A stretch of 64,000 bases of DNA. It comes from VBOC01 sp035635475 (GTDB lineage: Bacteria; Bacteroidota; Ignavibacteria; UBA10030; SZUA-254). Numbering within the stretch: the first letter of the stretch is position 1; every line of letters starts with the position of its first letter. The position numbers and the translations under genes are program-made. The stretch spans positions 11,266 to 75,265 of the forward strand of contig DASQAZ010000033.1 of assembly GCA_035635475.1 (NCBI GenBank). The letters run 5' to 3'. Of the stretch, positions 28,668 through 38,135 are shown piece after piece. The notes below the pieces were generated by a model that did not search any database, was not told the DNA's origin, and was given only the letters and a program-made list of their open reading frames with translations.

Positions 28668-30848
28668 ATGAAAACGCTCTGCTTTGCGGTATCGACGCTT
28701 TTTGTTCTTCTAGTCCTATTGTTTTCAACTCCCCACCAGGAGACCACCGCTTCCAGTCATCGGGAAGCCCCGCTAATCTCGAACGACCCTCTCGCGGATA
28801 ATACCGACCTTTATGCCTTCCGGTGTCCGGATGACACAAATTTCGTGACAATCGTAGCGGACTATATCCCTCTCGAACTGCCCGAGGGAGGCCCGAATTA
28901 TTCAAGTTTCGGAGAGGATATACGCTACGAAATACATATCAAGAACAGGACATCCGAGACGGAATTGGGCGAAGCAGAAGACGACATTACCTATCGATTC
29001 ACCTTCAGGCACAGCAACGAGGATCCATCGACTTTCTTTAACATCCGGCTCGGGAAACAAAATCTCAAGACCACATACAAGTGCGAAAAAGGTTCGCACG
29101 GTGAAGACTTTACCACAATCATAAACAAGGGTGTTGTTCCTCCGAACAATATCGGCCCTCGTTCGATTGAAGGCGGGGCGGGGTTAAACGCATCGTACAA
29201 TAGCCTCGTGACATCGGCGACAACCAAGGCATCGACGGGGGAAATTGTGTTCTGTGGTCCGCGCGATGATCCTTTCTTTGTCGACCTCGGCGGCATCTTC
29301 GATCTGGGGCAGACTCGCAGTGTGTATGGAGCCGATCCGTCGGATCCCAATACCGTGCGGGATGCAGTGGCAGGTTTCAATACGCACTCGATTATCATGA
29401 AGATCCCGATCAATATGTTGCAAAAGAATGGTAAGAGGGTGAGTCAGGCATCCAGCATTCTCGATCCCAATTTTGTCATCGGCGTCTGGGCATCGGCCAG
29501 CCGAAGGAAGATCACGATCCTCCAGGAAAATGGGAGGCCTCCGAAGACTGACGGACCCTGGATGCAGGTTTCACGTCTTGGGATGCCGTTGACCAACGAG
29601 GCCGTTATCCCCATCGGTGATAAGGATTATTGGAATTCTGTGACACCCTACAGTCGAGATGAGCAGGAATTCGTGAAGTACTTTGCAAACCCGGAACTGG
29701 CGTTGTATATGGACGAGAGCCAGTTCGGCGGAGCGGTTCCGGCGTTAAGTGCTCTCCGCGTTCAATCGAAGTCTTATCCGGCGATTGGAGTCCTGCCCTC
29801 CTATTCTGCCTCCGGTTTTGATTTTCGCAATGGGAAGGACGGCGCCTTTGCTGTAACAAAAATCTCACCGCCCCTCAATCTTGCCGGGACGGCTTTTGCA
29901 GTTCCCGTTCGACCCGGCCTGGTCGGGGCGGCTCAACCCCGGCTGGTCGATATTTTCCCAATATTTTACTTCGGTGTGCCGAACGTGATTCCCTACCAAC
30001 TCGCGACCGGTAAAACGGGAGGTCCGTTGAGCCCCGGGAAGCCATTTATTCATAATTTCCTTCCCATCACGAATGATGAGGGAAAATTGTACGGAGGCGA
30101 TATGCTTCGCCTGAACATGGCGACCCCTGTCACGCCGAGAGGCTCCGAAGAATTTACAAAGAATGCGCGCATGGGTCTCATCCGCGCAGCCGTCCTCGGG
30201 TTGGTGGCGGCGCCTTACAACACAAACAAAAATCTTCAGGCGATCCCGCACATGGACGGCTTTCCGAACGGGCGCAGACTGGAGGATGACGTCACCACGA
30301 TCGAATTGCAGGCGGTGGGGGGGCTCGTTCTCGCGGCAGTCGGATTGCCGTTCGACGATGCCGCGGCCGCGAATTATTCCGACCTGGCCTCGCCAAAGCT
30401 GCTTGCAGAGCTGAACTATAATGAAGGGCCGACAAAGAACGATGTGCCCATCCTTCCCGAGTTCCCTTATGTTCCCAGTCCGCATCGCGGATTCGATTAC
30501 GTGAAACAGCTCACGGAGTCTTCACCGCCGCTCGCAACTACAAGGGTAAAGCGGCAAGACTTCCTTGGGGTAAGCGCGCCGAAGGCGTTCCTCCTGGATC
30601 AAAATTACCCTAACCCGTTCAATCCGTCCACGGAAATCCGTTATCACGTTTCCTCCACCGACATTGTGAGATTGATCGTTTACAATCCGCTCGGGCAGGA
30701 AGTGGCGAAATTGGTCGATGAGGAGAAGGCTCCGGGAACCTATTCTGCGACGTGGAATGCCGGAAATCTCGCGAGCGGGACGTATTACATCCGGCTGACT
30801 GTGAGGGATGAGGTAGTTTCGACCAAGAAGGCAATGTTCATTAAGTGA
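28668..30848 (+). CDS. secreted DUF4331 protein with T9SS tail
   Basis: About 726 residues from ATG 28668; an earlier in-frame ATG (28629) has no signal peptide after it. Signal peptide, then the DUF4331 start SSHREAPLISNDPLADNTDLYAF and a long body of that family with HSIIMKIP. The last ~80 residues are a T9SS sorting domain (NYPNPFNPSTEIRYHV, TYYIRLTV). The function of DUF4331 is unknown. It follows sigma/anti-sigma genes and precedes a TPR gene by 13 nt. Confidence 0.88.
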   Translation: MKTLCFAVSTLFVLLVLLFSTPHQETTASSHREAPLISNDPLADNTDLYAFRCPDDTNFVTIVADYIPLELPEGGPNYSSFGEDIRYEIHIKNRTSETELGEAEDDITYRFTFRHSNEDPSTFFNIRLGKQNLKTTYKCEKGSHGEDFTTIINKGVVPPNNIGPRSIEGGAGLNASYNSLVTSATTKASTGEIVFCGPRDDPFFVDLGGIFDLGQTRSVYGADPSDPNTVRDAVAGFNTHSIIMKIPINMLQKNGKRVSQASSILDPNFVIGVWASASRRKITILQENGRPPKTDGPWMQVSRLGMPLTNEAVIPIGDKDYWNSVTPYSRDEQEFVKYFANPELALYMDESQFGGAVPALSALRVQSKSYPAIGVLPSYSASGFDFRNGKDGAFAVTKISPPLNLAGTAFAVPVRPGLVGAAQPRLVDIFPIFYFGVPNVIPYQLATGKTGGPLSPGKPFIHNFLPITNDEGKLYGGDMLRLNMATPVTPRGSEEFTKNARMGLIRAAVLGLVAAPYNTNKNLQAIPHMDGFPNGRRLEDDVTTIELQAVGGLVLAAVGLPFDDAAAANYSDLASPKLLAELNYNEGPTKNDVPILPEFPYVPSPHRGFDYVKQLTESSPPLATTRVKRQDFLGVSAPKAFLLDQNYPNPFNPSTEIRYHVSSTDIVRLIVYNPLGQEVAKLVDEEKAPGTYSATWNAGNLASGTYYIRLTVRDEVVSTKKAMFIK

Positions 30849-30861
30849 TGGGGGTAACACG

Positions 30862-32175
30862 ATGAATCGCAGGTCAATACTTATATCGGCGACGGCTGCC
30901 ACGCTCCTCGGAGCAGCCATTTACTTCTGGGCTTCGGAACGAACTACGCCGGCGGAAATACCGACACTCAGCATGCGGGCGGGAAGCGCGAACGCCTCGT
31001 CTGAATTCCTGAACGCGCAGAAGGCGGTCGACTTTTATCGCGACGAGATACGGAAACATCCTGCAGCAGCGAAAAACTATGTCGAGCTGGCACAACTGTT
31101 CCTGCAGGAATCTCGCGTCACCGGACGCCATCATGAATACATGCCCAAGGCACGCTACCTGATCGACAAAGCCCTGAGCTACGATCCGGAGAATTACGAT
31201 GCTCGAATCGTCAAGGCGTCCATGCTGATGACGCTGCACCGATTTACAGAGGCGAGAGAGATCGCCCATGAAGCTGTGAAAAGGAACCCTCACAGCGCAA
31301 CAGCGTATGGCGTTCTTTGTGACGCGCTTGTGGAAACCGGACGGTATGAGGAGGCAGTCAAGACCTGCGATCGGATGCTCAGCTTACGTCCGGACCTCCG
31401 CTCCTACTCCCGAGCCTCCTACATTCGCGAGCTGTATGGACACGACGACGGCGCCGTCGAGGCGATGAAACTTGCCGCCGACGCCGGGGTGTTCGGTCAG
31501 GAAAATCGTGCATGGGCTCTTTATAACCTTGGCAAGCTATTCCTCAGCGAAGGAAAGCTGGATACTGCCGCGTACATATTCAACGGCATTATCGAAGAGC
31601 GTCCCGACTACGCGTATGCGATGGCCGGCGAGGCCCAGGTCAAACGGGCGAAGGGCGAGTATCAGGAAGCCGTCGATCTTCTCGCGAAGGCCTATCAAAT
31701 CGCTCCGGAACATCTTTTCGTTGAGCAATTAGCCGATCTCTATCGATCGGGCGGCCAGACGAAGAGTGCCGATGGGGTAGCTAAGATCGTTTTGCAGGCG
31801 TACGAGCAGCATGAGCGGGACGGTTGGAATGTCAACAGGGAATACGCGATGTTTTGTGCAAATCAGGGCATAAATTTGCAGGAGTCCCTGGAGCGGGCGA
31901 AGAAGGAATTTGAGACTCGTCCCGACAACATCGATGTACTTGAGACCTACGCGTGGACCCTGTTGAAGGTCGGAAGGCCGCGCGAAGCGGTGCCCCTGGT
32001 CGAGAAGGCCATGCGACTGAACACCAAAAGCTTCACGCTGCATTACCACGCGGGCGTGATTTACTCTGCAGCCGGGATGCAGGATGAGGCGCAAAAATAT
32101 TTCGCACAGGCGCAAACGGAGAACCCCTGTATGAAGATTTTCTGCGTCGCCAGCGGTCAGAGTCGCATCTTTTAG
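30862..32175 (+). CDS. periplasmic or membrane-anchored TPR protein
   Basis: 437 residues. N-terminal membrane anchor or signal (residues ~7-25), then about eight or more TPR units: for instance KARYLIDKALSYDPENYDA, FTEAREIAHEAVKRNPHSA, YEEAVKTCDRMLSLRPDL, EYQEAVDLLAKAYQIAPE, and a last unit near residue 400. It probably holds partner proteins. The spacing of 13 nt from the DUF4331 gene and 51 nt to the NicO gene suggests one operon. Confidence 0.82.
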   Translation: MNRRSILISATAATLLGAAIYFWASERTTPAEIPTLSMRAGSANASSEFLNAQKAVDFYRDEIRKHPAAAKNYVELAQLFLQESRVTGRHHEYMPKARYLIDKALSYDPENYDARIVKASMLMTLHRFTEAREIAHEAVKRNPHSATAYGVLCDALVETGRYEEAVKTCDRMLSLRPDLRSYSRASYIRELYGHDDGAVEAMKLAADAGVFGQENRAWALYNLGKLFLSEGKLDTAAYIFNGIIEERPDYAYAMAGEAQVKRAKGEYQEAVDLLAKAYQIAPEHLFVEQLADLYRSGGQTKSADGVAKIVLQAYEQHERDGWNVNREYAMFCANQGINLQESLERAKKEFETRPDNIDVLETYAWTLLKVGRPREAVPLVEKAMRLNTKSFTLHYHAGVIYSAAGMQDEAQKYFAQAQTENPCMKIFCVASGQSRIF

Positions 32176-32226
32176 TATTTTTGACTATTTTTCGTCTCGA
32201 TTAAATTTGATCTCTTAGTCCCATCG

Positions 32227-34509
32227 ATGTTTCCACGCTCGGACATATCCAGCTTAAAAGCCTCCTTCGGCAAGCGAGGATTCAAATATTTACCCCTCGC
32301 AGTGCTGGTGGCGGTGACCGGAATCGTTCAGGCGCATCCGCTGGGAATTTTCAGCGTGAACCGATACTCGAGGATTGAGCTGGCCGGAAGCGCGATCCGC
32401 CTTGTATATGTTATAGATATGGCGGAAATTCCTTCGATCCGGGAGTTTACGAGAATCGATGCGAACGGCAACGGAACGGCAGATGATCAGGAGCGGAACA
32501 GGTATGCGCAAGAGACTGCGGCGCGCATCGCATACGGGTTCAAGCTTACGGTCGACGGCAGGGAGGTTTCAGTCAGGCCCGCCCATTGTGCGGTGTCGTT
32601 TCCTGAAGGAGAGGGCGGACTAAGGACCATTCGACTCGTATCGAGCTTCGAGACATCTCTCTCGAATGACCGGGGCACGCACGATTTGGGCTTCATCGAC
32701 CGTAATTTCGATGACCGCATCGGCTGGAAGGAAATCCTCGTCCGGCCGCTCGACGGCATCACGCTCGATCGCTCGTCCGTCGGGGAGGAAGACATCACCG
32801 ACGAGCTGCGAAATTATCCGGCAGATCGGATTTCGGACCCCATGAACGTCCGCGAAGCCACGGTTCGGTTCTCGGTCGGCGCATCCACGGGGAATTTTCG
32901 ATTCGCATCGTTTACGCAGGCCATTGTCGGGCGATCGAAGGACGGGCTTGCCGAACTGATATCCACGAGGGATCTCAGCGTGCCGGTCATGATCGGATCA
33001 TTGCTTATCGCTCTCGTCCTCGGCGCAGGACATGCCCTCACGCCGGGGCACGGCAAGACAATCGTCGGAGCTTATCTGATTGGATCGCGCGGGACGGCAA
33101 GGCACGCTGCTTTTCTTGGTCTCACCGTCACGGCAACGCACACGATCGGTGTATTCATGATGGGCCTCATTGCCCTGTTTGCGTCGCGCTATATCCTGCC
33201 GGAGAGCCTCTTTCCCTGGCTTGGAATGATCTCGGGTCTTATCGTTGTCGGCATCGGACTATCGCTTGTGAAACAGCGCGTTCAAATTGCCCGCGCGGGT
33301 GGCCATTCTCATGTCGGTCATGTTCACGCCCACGACGACGGTGAAGTCCAACACCAGCATAGCGCCAGCCATCGTCATTCCCACCTCCCCCCCGGCTCTG
33401 ATGGATCGCCCGTTACCTGGAAGAGTTTGCTGGCGCTCGGAGTCTCTGGAGGGATGCTTCCATGCCCGTCGGCCATTGTAGTCCTGCTGAGTGCGATTGC
33501 TCTCGGGCGGATCGGGTTCGGCCTGTTGCTCATCCTCGCGTTCAGCATCGGACTTGCAGGGGTCTTAACGGGCATCGGCATGCTGATGGTCTACGCACGG
33601 CGCTGGTTCGAGCGCTTCAATACGGCGGGCCCGGCCTTTCGCTGGCTGCCGGTTGGAAGTGCATTCATTGTGACAATAGCCGGAGTGATCATTGCTTTCC
33701 AGGGTCTTGTCCAGACAGGTCTTCATCTGCCCGGCGATTTCTGGGACCGGTTCGTCTCCCTTACTCCGGGATCGCTTTCGCTGACCGCCGGATCGCTCTC
33801 CGTCCTGGGTTTGGGCTTTGTCCTTGGGCTCAAGCACGCCCTCGACGCCGATCATCTGGTTGCAGTTTCGACCATCGTGAGCGAGCGGAAGGGATTTCTG
33901 AGCTCATCTCTGGTGGGCGCTCTCTGGGGCCTGGGCCACACGGCATCGCTGCTCCTAGTGGGATTGCTCGTCGTTCTCTTTCATGTTCAGATCCCCGATA
34001 AGATCGCGATGGGGATGGAATTCACAGTGGCGATCATGCTCGTGATTCTTGGCGCAAACCTACTCTGGAAAATCCGGAAGGGGGCGACGCTGCACTTCCA
34101 CGCCCATGAGCATAGCCACCGGCTGCACGTTCACCCGCATCTTCACGAGCACGCCGTTCCCGGCCACCGGCACGAACAGGAATTGCAGAATCACCATAAG
34201 GTGAAAGCATCAAAAAAGCCCTTCTTCGTGGGGATGGTGCATGGGATGGCAGGGAGTGCAGCGCTCATGCTGGTGGTCCTCGCCACAATTTCGTCCCGCG
34301 CCGTGGCTCTCCTCTATATCGCTATTTTCGGCATCGGCTCTGTCGGCGGGATGTTCCTGATGAGCGCACTCATCAGTATTCCCTTTGCCATCACGGCGAG
34401 GCATCGAGGGATCAACAGGATTGTGCAGATCGCTGCCGGAATACTCAGCGTCTCTTTCGGTCTGTTCCTCGTTTGGCAGATCGGGTTCTCTGAGGGGTTT
34501 CTGCTCTAG
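32227..34509 (+). CDS. NicO-NiCoT fusion nickel/cobalt transporter
   Basis: 760 residues. An N-terminal signal and an extracytoplasmic domain beginning AHPLGIFSVNRYSRIE (also DANGNGTADDQE, EF-hand-like) are followed by a NicO module: GAGHALTPGHGKTIVGAYL, about six helices. A first His-rich loop lies at ~358-395. The second half is a separate transporter module with the NiCoT signature LKHALDADHLVAVSTI and a second His-rich loop at ~620-657. Two families usually encoded apart are thus joined. Predicted inner-membrane transport of Ni2+/Co2+ (or another metal); direction is unknown. Its 3' end overlaps the convergent DUF84 gene by 65 bp. Confidence 0.85.
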   Translation: MFPRSDISSLKASFGKRGFKYLPLAVLVAVTGIVQAHPLGIFSVNRYSRIELAGSAIRLVYVIDMAEIPSIREFTRIDANGNGTADDQERNRYAQETAARIAYGFKLTVDGREVSVRPAHCAVSFPEGEGGLRTIRLVSSFETSLSNDRGTHDLGFIDRNFDDRIGWKEILVRPLDGITLDRSSVGEEDITDELRNYPADRISDPMNVREATVRFSVGASTGNFRFASFTQAIVGRSKDGLAELISTRDLSVPVMIGSLLIALVLGAGHALTPGHGKTIVGAYLIGSRGTARHAAFLGLTVTATHTIGVFMMGLIALFASRYILPESLFPWLGMISGLIVVGIGLSLVKQRVQIARAGGHSHVGHVHAHDDGEVQHQHSASHRHSHLPPGSDGSPVTWKSLLALGVSGGMLPCPSAIVVLLSAIALGRIGFGLLLILAFSIGLAGVLTGIGMLMVYARRWFERFNTAGPAFRWLPVGSAFIVTIAGVIIAFQGLVQTGLHLPGDFWDRFVSLTPGSLSLTAGSLSVLGLGFVLGLKHALDADHLVAVSTIVSERKGFLSSSLVGALWGLGHTASLLLVGLLVVLFHVQIPDKIAMGMEFTVAIMLVILGANLLWKIRKGATLHFHAHEHSHRLHVHPHLHEHAVPGHRHEQELQNHHKVKASKKPFFVGMVHGMAGSAALMLVVLATISSRAVALLYIAIFGIGSVGGMFLMSALISIPFAITARHRGINRIVQIAAGILSVSFGLFLVWQIGFSEGFLL

Positions 34510-35110
34510 AAGGGCCCGTCTCGGCAAGATTCGAAGTGCGTTTCGCGCCATAGAATGATGGGTTGTAAAAAGGTGCGAACGCGGCTGTAAGCGCAATTTC
34601 GAACGATCGCTGTCTTGTAAGCAAATCCCGCGTAAGAACCCCCCACGTCCCCTGCTTGCTCCGAACGTCGGATTGGCTCGCCACCTCGTCGATAACCTCA
34701 GAGAGATCACGGCCTTTCCGCATCACTTCGCGGGCGATTCGTTCCGGCACAAGGACATTTCCCGAGCTCCCGAAGTAACCAACCGCCCCATCGCTGACGT
34801 AAGCCCAGCTCTGGAGGAAAACTTGTTCTTTACCGGAGTGCCGGACGGTGTGGAACCCCCCTTCGAGTCCGATGTAGAAATCGGCGGTTTTCTTTTTGGA
34901 CTGAAGATGCTCCTGCAGCCTCATCGCCCGCTTTCGTGCGCCGCCAAGAAGCTGTTCCAGCGTCCGGGGCATGGAGACATCTCCTCCGATGCTCGACATG
35001 ATATAATTAGGAACCGACGATGGTGGCCCGAGGTAGCGACGAATCGACCGGACGACTTTCTTGACTGCGTCGACCTTCGGTCCCCGCGTGCTGGCGATGG
35101 CGATGATCAT
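34445..35110 (-). CDS. DUF84 inosine/xanthosine triphosphatase
   Basis: 221 residues. DUF84/YjjX family: IIAIASTRGPKVDAVKKV, the FYIGLEGG strand, SSGNVLVPE and SKQGTWGVLTRDLLTRQRSFE match the usual core of ~175 residues. It hydrolyses deaminated purine NTPs (ITP, XTP). A basic 40-residue C-terminal tail, rich in Arg/Lys, extends beyond the family core and is encoded where the gene overlaps the NicO gene on the other strand. The overlap may have lengthened the tail. Confidence 0.82.
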   Translation of the reverse strand: MIIAIASTRGPKVDAVKKVVRSIRRYLGPPSSVPNYIMSSIGGDVSMPRTLEQLLGGARKRAMRLQEHLQSKKKTADFYIGLEGGFHTVRHSGKEQVFLQSWAYVSDGAVGYFGSSGNVLVPERIAREVMRKGRDLSEVIDEVASQSDVRSKQGTWGVLTRDLLTRQRSFEIALTAAFAPFYNPSFYGAKRTSNLAETGPSRAETPQRTRSAKRGTDRKRR

Positions 35111-35202
35111 GGATGCGCTTGCGATAAGGCCTCCCGGGATTTTCCACGAGAACTAAATAATGGAGATGCGCGGAAGAGAAGATGCAGGACATCCGCAGTG
35201 CG

Positions 35203-35277
35203 TGGACGCTGCTGGGTTCGAACCAGCGACCCCCGCCTTGTAAGGGCGGTGCTCTGAACCAGCTGAGCTAAGCGTCC
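35203..35277 (-). tRNA. tRNA-Val(TAC)
   Basis: 75 nt. Acceptor GGACGCT/AGCGTCC pairs fully, anticodon stem CCGCC/GGCGG with loop CTTACAA gives anticodon TAC, and the T arm is GCTGG-TTCGAAC-CCAGC. CCA is not encoded. It follows tRNA-Gly by 13 nt in the same direction, so both are likely one transcript. Confidence 0.96.
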
Positions 35278-35290
35278 AGATAACTATTGG

Positions 35291-35362
<72 letters not shown>

Positions 35363-35420
35363 GGGTATTTTATTACGAAATTTTAATGTTTGAGGCGATA
35401 TTTGAGCGAGTCGGTCTATT

Positions 35421-35443
35421 CGAGGGACGGAAAAGGGACAAAA
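35421..35443 (+). repeat. 23-bp repeat inside left end, likely integrase arm site
   Basis: Begins CGAGGGACGGAAAA and ends GGGACAAAA; an identical 23-bp copy is at 46362-46384 in the same orientation. Within it GGGAC occurs twice about 11 bp apart. Distances to the core repeats are 58 bp (left) and 124 bp (right), a layout expected of arm-type binding sites for the tyrosine integrase. The rest of 35363-35738 holds no gene I can support. Confidence 0.7.
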
Positions 35444-35738
35444 TCCTAACACTCCAGAAGAAATATACCACCCGCCTTCTTCACAAGCAACCCAACCAAC
35501 TGAGGCCGCATTGTTTCCAGAGCTCTTCTAGTACCCTGCTCCCACCCTATTGAAGTCAAGCAGATAATTTCGCATATTCTTTCGGGAGGAAGCGCTACGC
35601 CACTTCCTGACATTCCCAATAGTTCTGTTCGGCTGCCAAGCAATGCGCGGCACGCGTCTAAACATGTAAGAACGGAATATTGCGTTATTACTGAATGTTA
35701 AGCGAAATTGTTCACTGCCTTATTAACCCTCAGAGCTT

Positions 35739-36269
35739 ATGCAATCAGAGACTATGATCCAGATTGCTTCTTTGATAATTGGCGCTCTTGGATTCACGTT
35801 TGGTGTTTACAAGCACTTCTCTTCACGTAAAGTTGCCAAGATCACATACGAGGTGACAGAATTGGGGGACTTCCCGCTGCCGGATGAATTCCTTGCAGGA
35901 TTAGATAAGGCGCCGATAATGATTATGATTAAGAACAATGGCAACAGAATGGCCCGGTCGGTGCTTCTGCATCTGAAGACCCGATCACTAATAAAGGAAT
36001 TTCTCATTGCCACGGACGAGAAATGGGAAGAACATCACGGAGATTATGAGTTGACTTTGAGAGTGCCACAACTCAATCCAAGCGATGCAGTAAAAGTATC
36101 CTTGTTTTGCAACCAAAATGACGTTCATCGCAAGCTCTTGACCGATCTCCGAGTAACACATTCCGAAGGGGTGGCAGTTGACTTAAAAGCACCATCACCA
36201 GGCGGCATCGCAGTTACTTTCGATTTGTTTGGATTGAGTTTAGGCATCCCATTATCCAAGAAGAAATGA
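35739..36269 (+). CDS. membrane-anchored protein of unknown function
   Basis: 176 residues. One N-terminal membrane helix (IASLIIGALGFTFGVYKHF), then a beta-rich cytoplasmic or periplasmic domain (~30-170) with IMIMIKNNGNRMARSVLLHL. No family recognised. Start ATG 35739, or ATG 35754. It lies about 255 nt upstream of the OLD nuclease gene in the same direction and may or may not be part of that system. Confidence 0.65.
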   Translation: MQSETMIQIASLIIGALGFTFGVYKHFSSRKVAKITYEVTELGDFPLPDEFLAGLDKAPIMIMIKNNGNRMARSVLLHLKTRSLIKEFLIATDEKWEEHHGDYELTLRVPQLNPSDAVKVSLFCNQNDVHRKLLTDLRVTHSEGVAVDLKAPSPGGIAVTFDLFGLSLGIPLSKKK

Positions 36270-36524
36270 CCGTTGCACCCTTATCCAAAACAACTTAGCT
36301 TAATAAGCAAGAGTACGGCGCTCAAAGTGTTCGGAAGCGAATCCCGACATTGAGTCGTGGTTTGCTCAACGCTTCCGCTCGCGACAAGAAATTCTGTTTG
36401 TAGTTGGCTTCGGCATTGCGGACTCCTGCGAAACGTCCTTTGCCACGAAAACCGCAATTGTCATTCGAAAGACATTTTCTTGTAGAAGCACCCCTCACGG
36501 CATAAGACACGGAGTAAAAACTAA

Positions 36525-38135
36525 ATGGGGATGATCTTTCAGAAGGTAATATTGGAAAACTACAAGTGCTTTCGTCATTTGGAGCTGGATCTGCGAGATT
36601 CGTTGACTCTACTTGTCGGTGATAACGAAACAGGAAAATCTACCTTGATCGAGGCGGTCAACCTTTGCCTTACGCAAGAGCTATTTGGAAGAAACCTGGC
36701 ATTTGACATCTCCCCCTACCTCTTCAATCGGACATGTGTCTCGGAATACCTAAAAGCCCTAAATGCCCACAAGAAGGTGGCTCCACCAACCATCTTGATC
36801 GAACTTTATTTTAAGGACACGGGGGAATTTGCGTCACTTAAGGGAACCAATAATTCCAAGAGGGTGAATTTACCGGGGGTTAGAACCTTGATCGAATTTG
36901 ATCAAGATTTTTCAGACGAATACGAGAGCTACATCTCGGATCCCAAAAAGATCAAGAATATTCCAACCGAGTATTATAGAGTGCACTGGTATTCGTTTGC
37001 AAACAGTTCAATCACAAAGCGAACCCTCGCCACTAATGTCACCTTTATTGATACCACGACGATAAGACTTCAATATGGCTCAGATTACTACATACAGAAA
37101 ATAGTTGAAGATTCACTCAATCCCAAGGAAAGGGCTGAACTGGCGGTCGAATATCGAATGCTGAAAGAGACGTTTGCTAACCGAGAAGCCCTCAACAAGA
37201 TTAACGAAAAACTCGCATCTAGCAAAGGAACGATCTCCAAGAAGAAGCTACAAGTATCGATCGACATCTCCCAAAAGGCGAATTGGGAAACTAACCTGAC
37301 TTCATACTTGGACGATATTCCCTTTCAGCATATTGGAAAGGGCGACCAAAGTATCTTAAAGATGTTAATAGCCCTGGATCGTAAGGCAGTGGACGCTCAC
37401 CTGATTCTTATTGAAGAGCCGGAAAACCACCTGTCTTACTCGATGATGAATTATCTGATCGGTAAAATTCAAGAAAAATGTGCTGCCAAGCAGGTTATCC
37501 TAGCCACGCATAGCACCTTTGTCCTGAACCGACTGGGAATTGACAAAGTCATTCTACTCTCGGAGGAAAGGAAGGCAATATCACTGAGAAACCTTTCAGA
37601 AGGTACGCAAGAGTATTTCCAGAAACTTCCAGGTTACGACACTCTTCGTCTCATAATTGCCAAGAAGCCGATTCTTGTCGAAGGCCCCTCCGACGAGTTG
37701 ATAGTGCAAAAGGCCTACCTTCAAATGAAAGGCAATCTTCCCATAGAGGATGGATTCGATGTGATCGCTGTACGAAGTCTCTCCTTTAAGCGTTTTCTTG
37801 AAATCGCGGTTTTGCTAAACAAAAAGGTCGCAGTTATCACGGATAATGATGGCAACTATAAGAAGAATGTCGAAGCTAAGTACGCTGACTATATTGGGAA
37901 TCCGCAAATCGGGATCTTTTACGACAAAGAAAACAAATACCCGACTTTGGAGTACCAAATTGCTAAAGTCAACGACTTAAGACTGCTCAACACTATTTTT
38001 TCCCGGAACGATAAATCCAAAGAAACTCTTATCCAATTCATGATTGAGAATAAAACTGATTGCGCACTTAAACTCTTCAACTTCTCCGGCACTGTATCTA
38101 TCCCTCAATACATTCTTGACGTCTATGGCGACTAA
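36525..38135 (+). CDS. OLD-family ATPase/TOPRIM nuclease (GajA-like)
   Basis: 536 residues. N-terminal ABC-type ATPase: Walker A GDNETGKS (32-39), Walker B LILIEEPENH (Glu297/Glu298). C-terminal TOPRIM: ILVEGPSDE with Glu386, and VITDNDG with Asp440/Asp442. This is the layout of OLD nucleases and of GajA in the Gabija phage-defence system (about 580 residues). Its stop overlaps the UvrD-like helicase gene by 11 nt, so the two are co-translated. The predicted role is DNA cleavage triggered on phage infection. Confidence 0.87.
   Translation: MGMIFQKVILENYKCFRHLELDLRDSLTLLVGDNETGKSTLIEAVNLCLTQELFGRNLAFDISPYLFNRTCVSEYLKALNAHKKVAPPTILIELYFKDTGEFASLKGTNNSKRVNLPGVRTLIEFDQDFSDEYESYISDPKKIKNIPTEYYRVHWYSFANSSITKRTLATNVTFIDTTTIRLQYGSDYYIQKIVEDSLNPKERAELAVEYRMLKETFANREALNKINEKLASSKGTISKKKLQVSIDISQKANWETNLTSYLDDIPFQHIGKGDQSILKMLIALDRKAVDAHLILIEEPENHLSYSMMNYLIGKIQEKCAAKQVILATHSTFVLNRLGIDKVILLSEERKAISLRNLSEGTQEYFQKLPGYDTLRLIIAKKPILVEGPSDELIVQKAYLQMKGNLPIEDGFDVIAVRSLSFKRFLEIAVLLNKKVAVITDNDGNYKKNVEAKYADYIGNPQIGIFYDKENKYPTLEYQIAKVNDLRLLNTIFSRNDKSKETLIQFMIENKTDCALKLFNFSGTVSIPQYILDVYGD

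Noticed and set aside
32176..32226. Metal riboswitch before the NicO fusion gene
   Set aside because: The spacer is 51 nt and shows no fold or NiCo motif.
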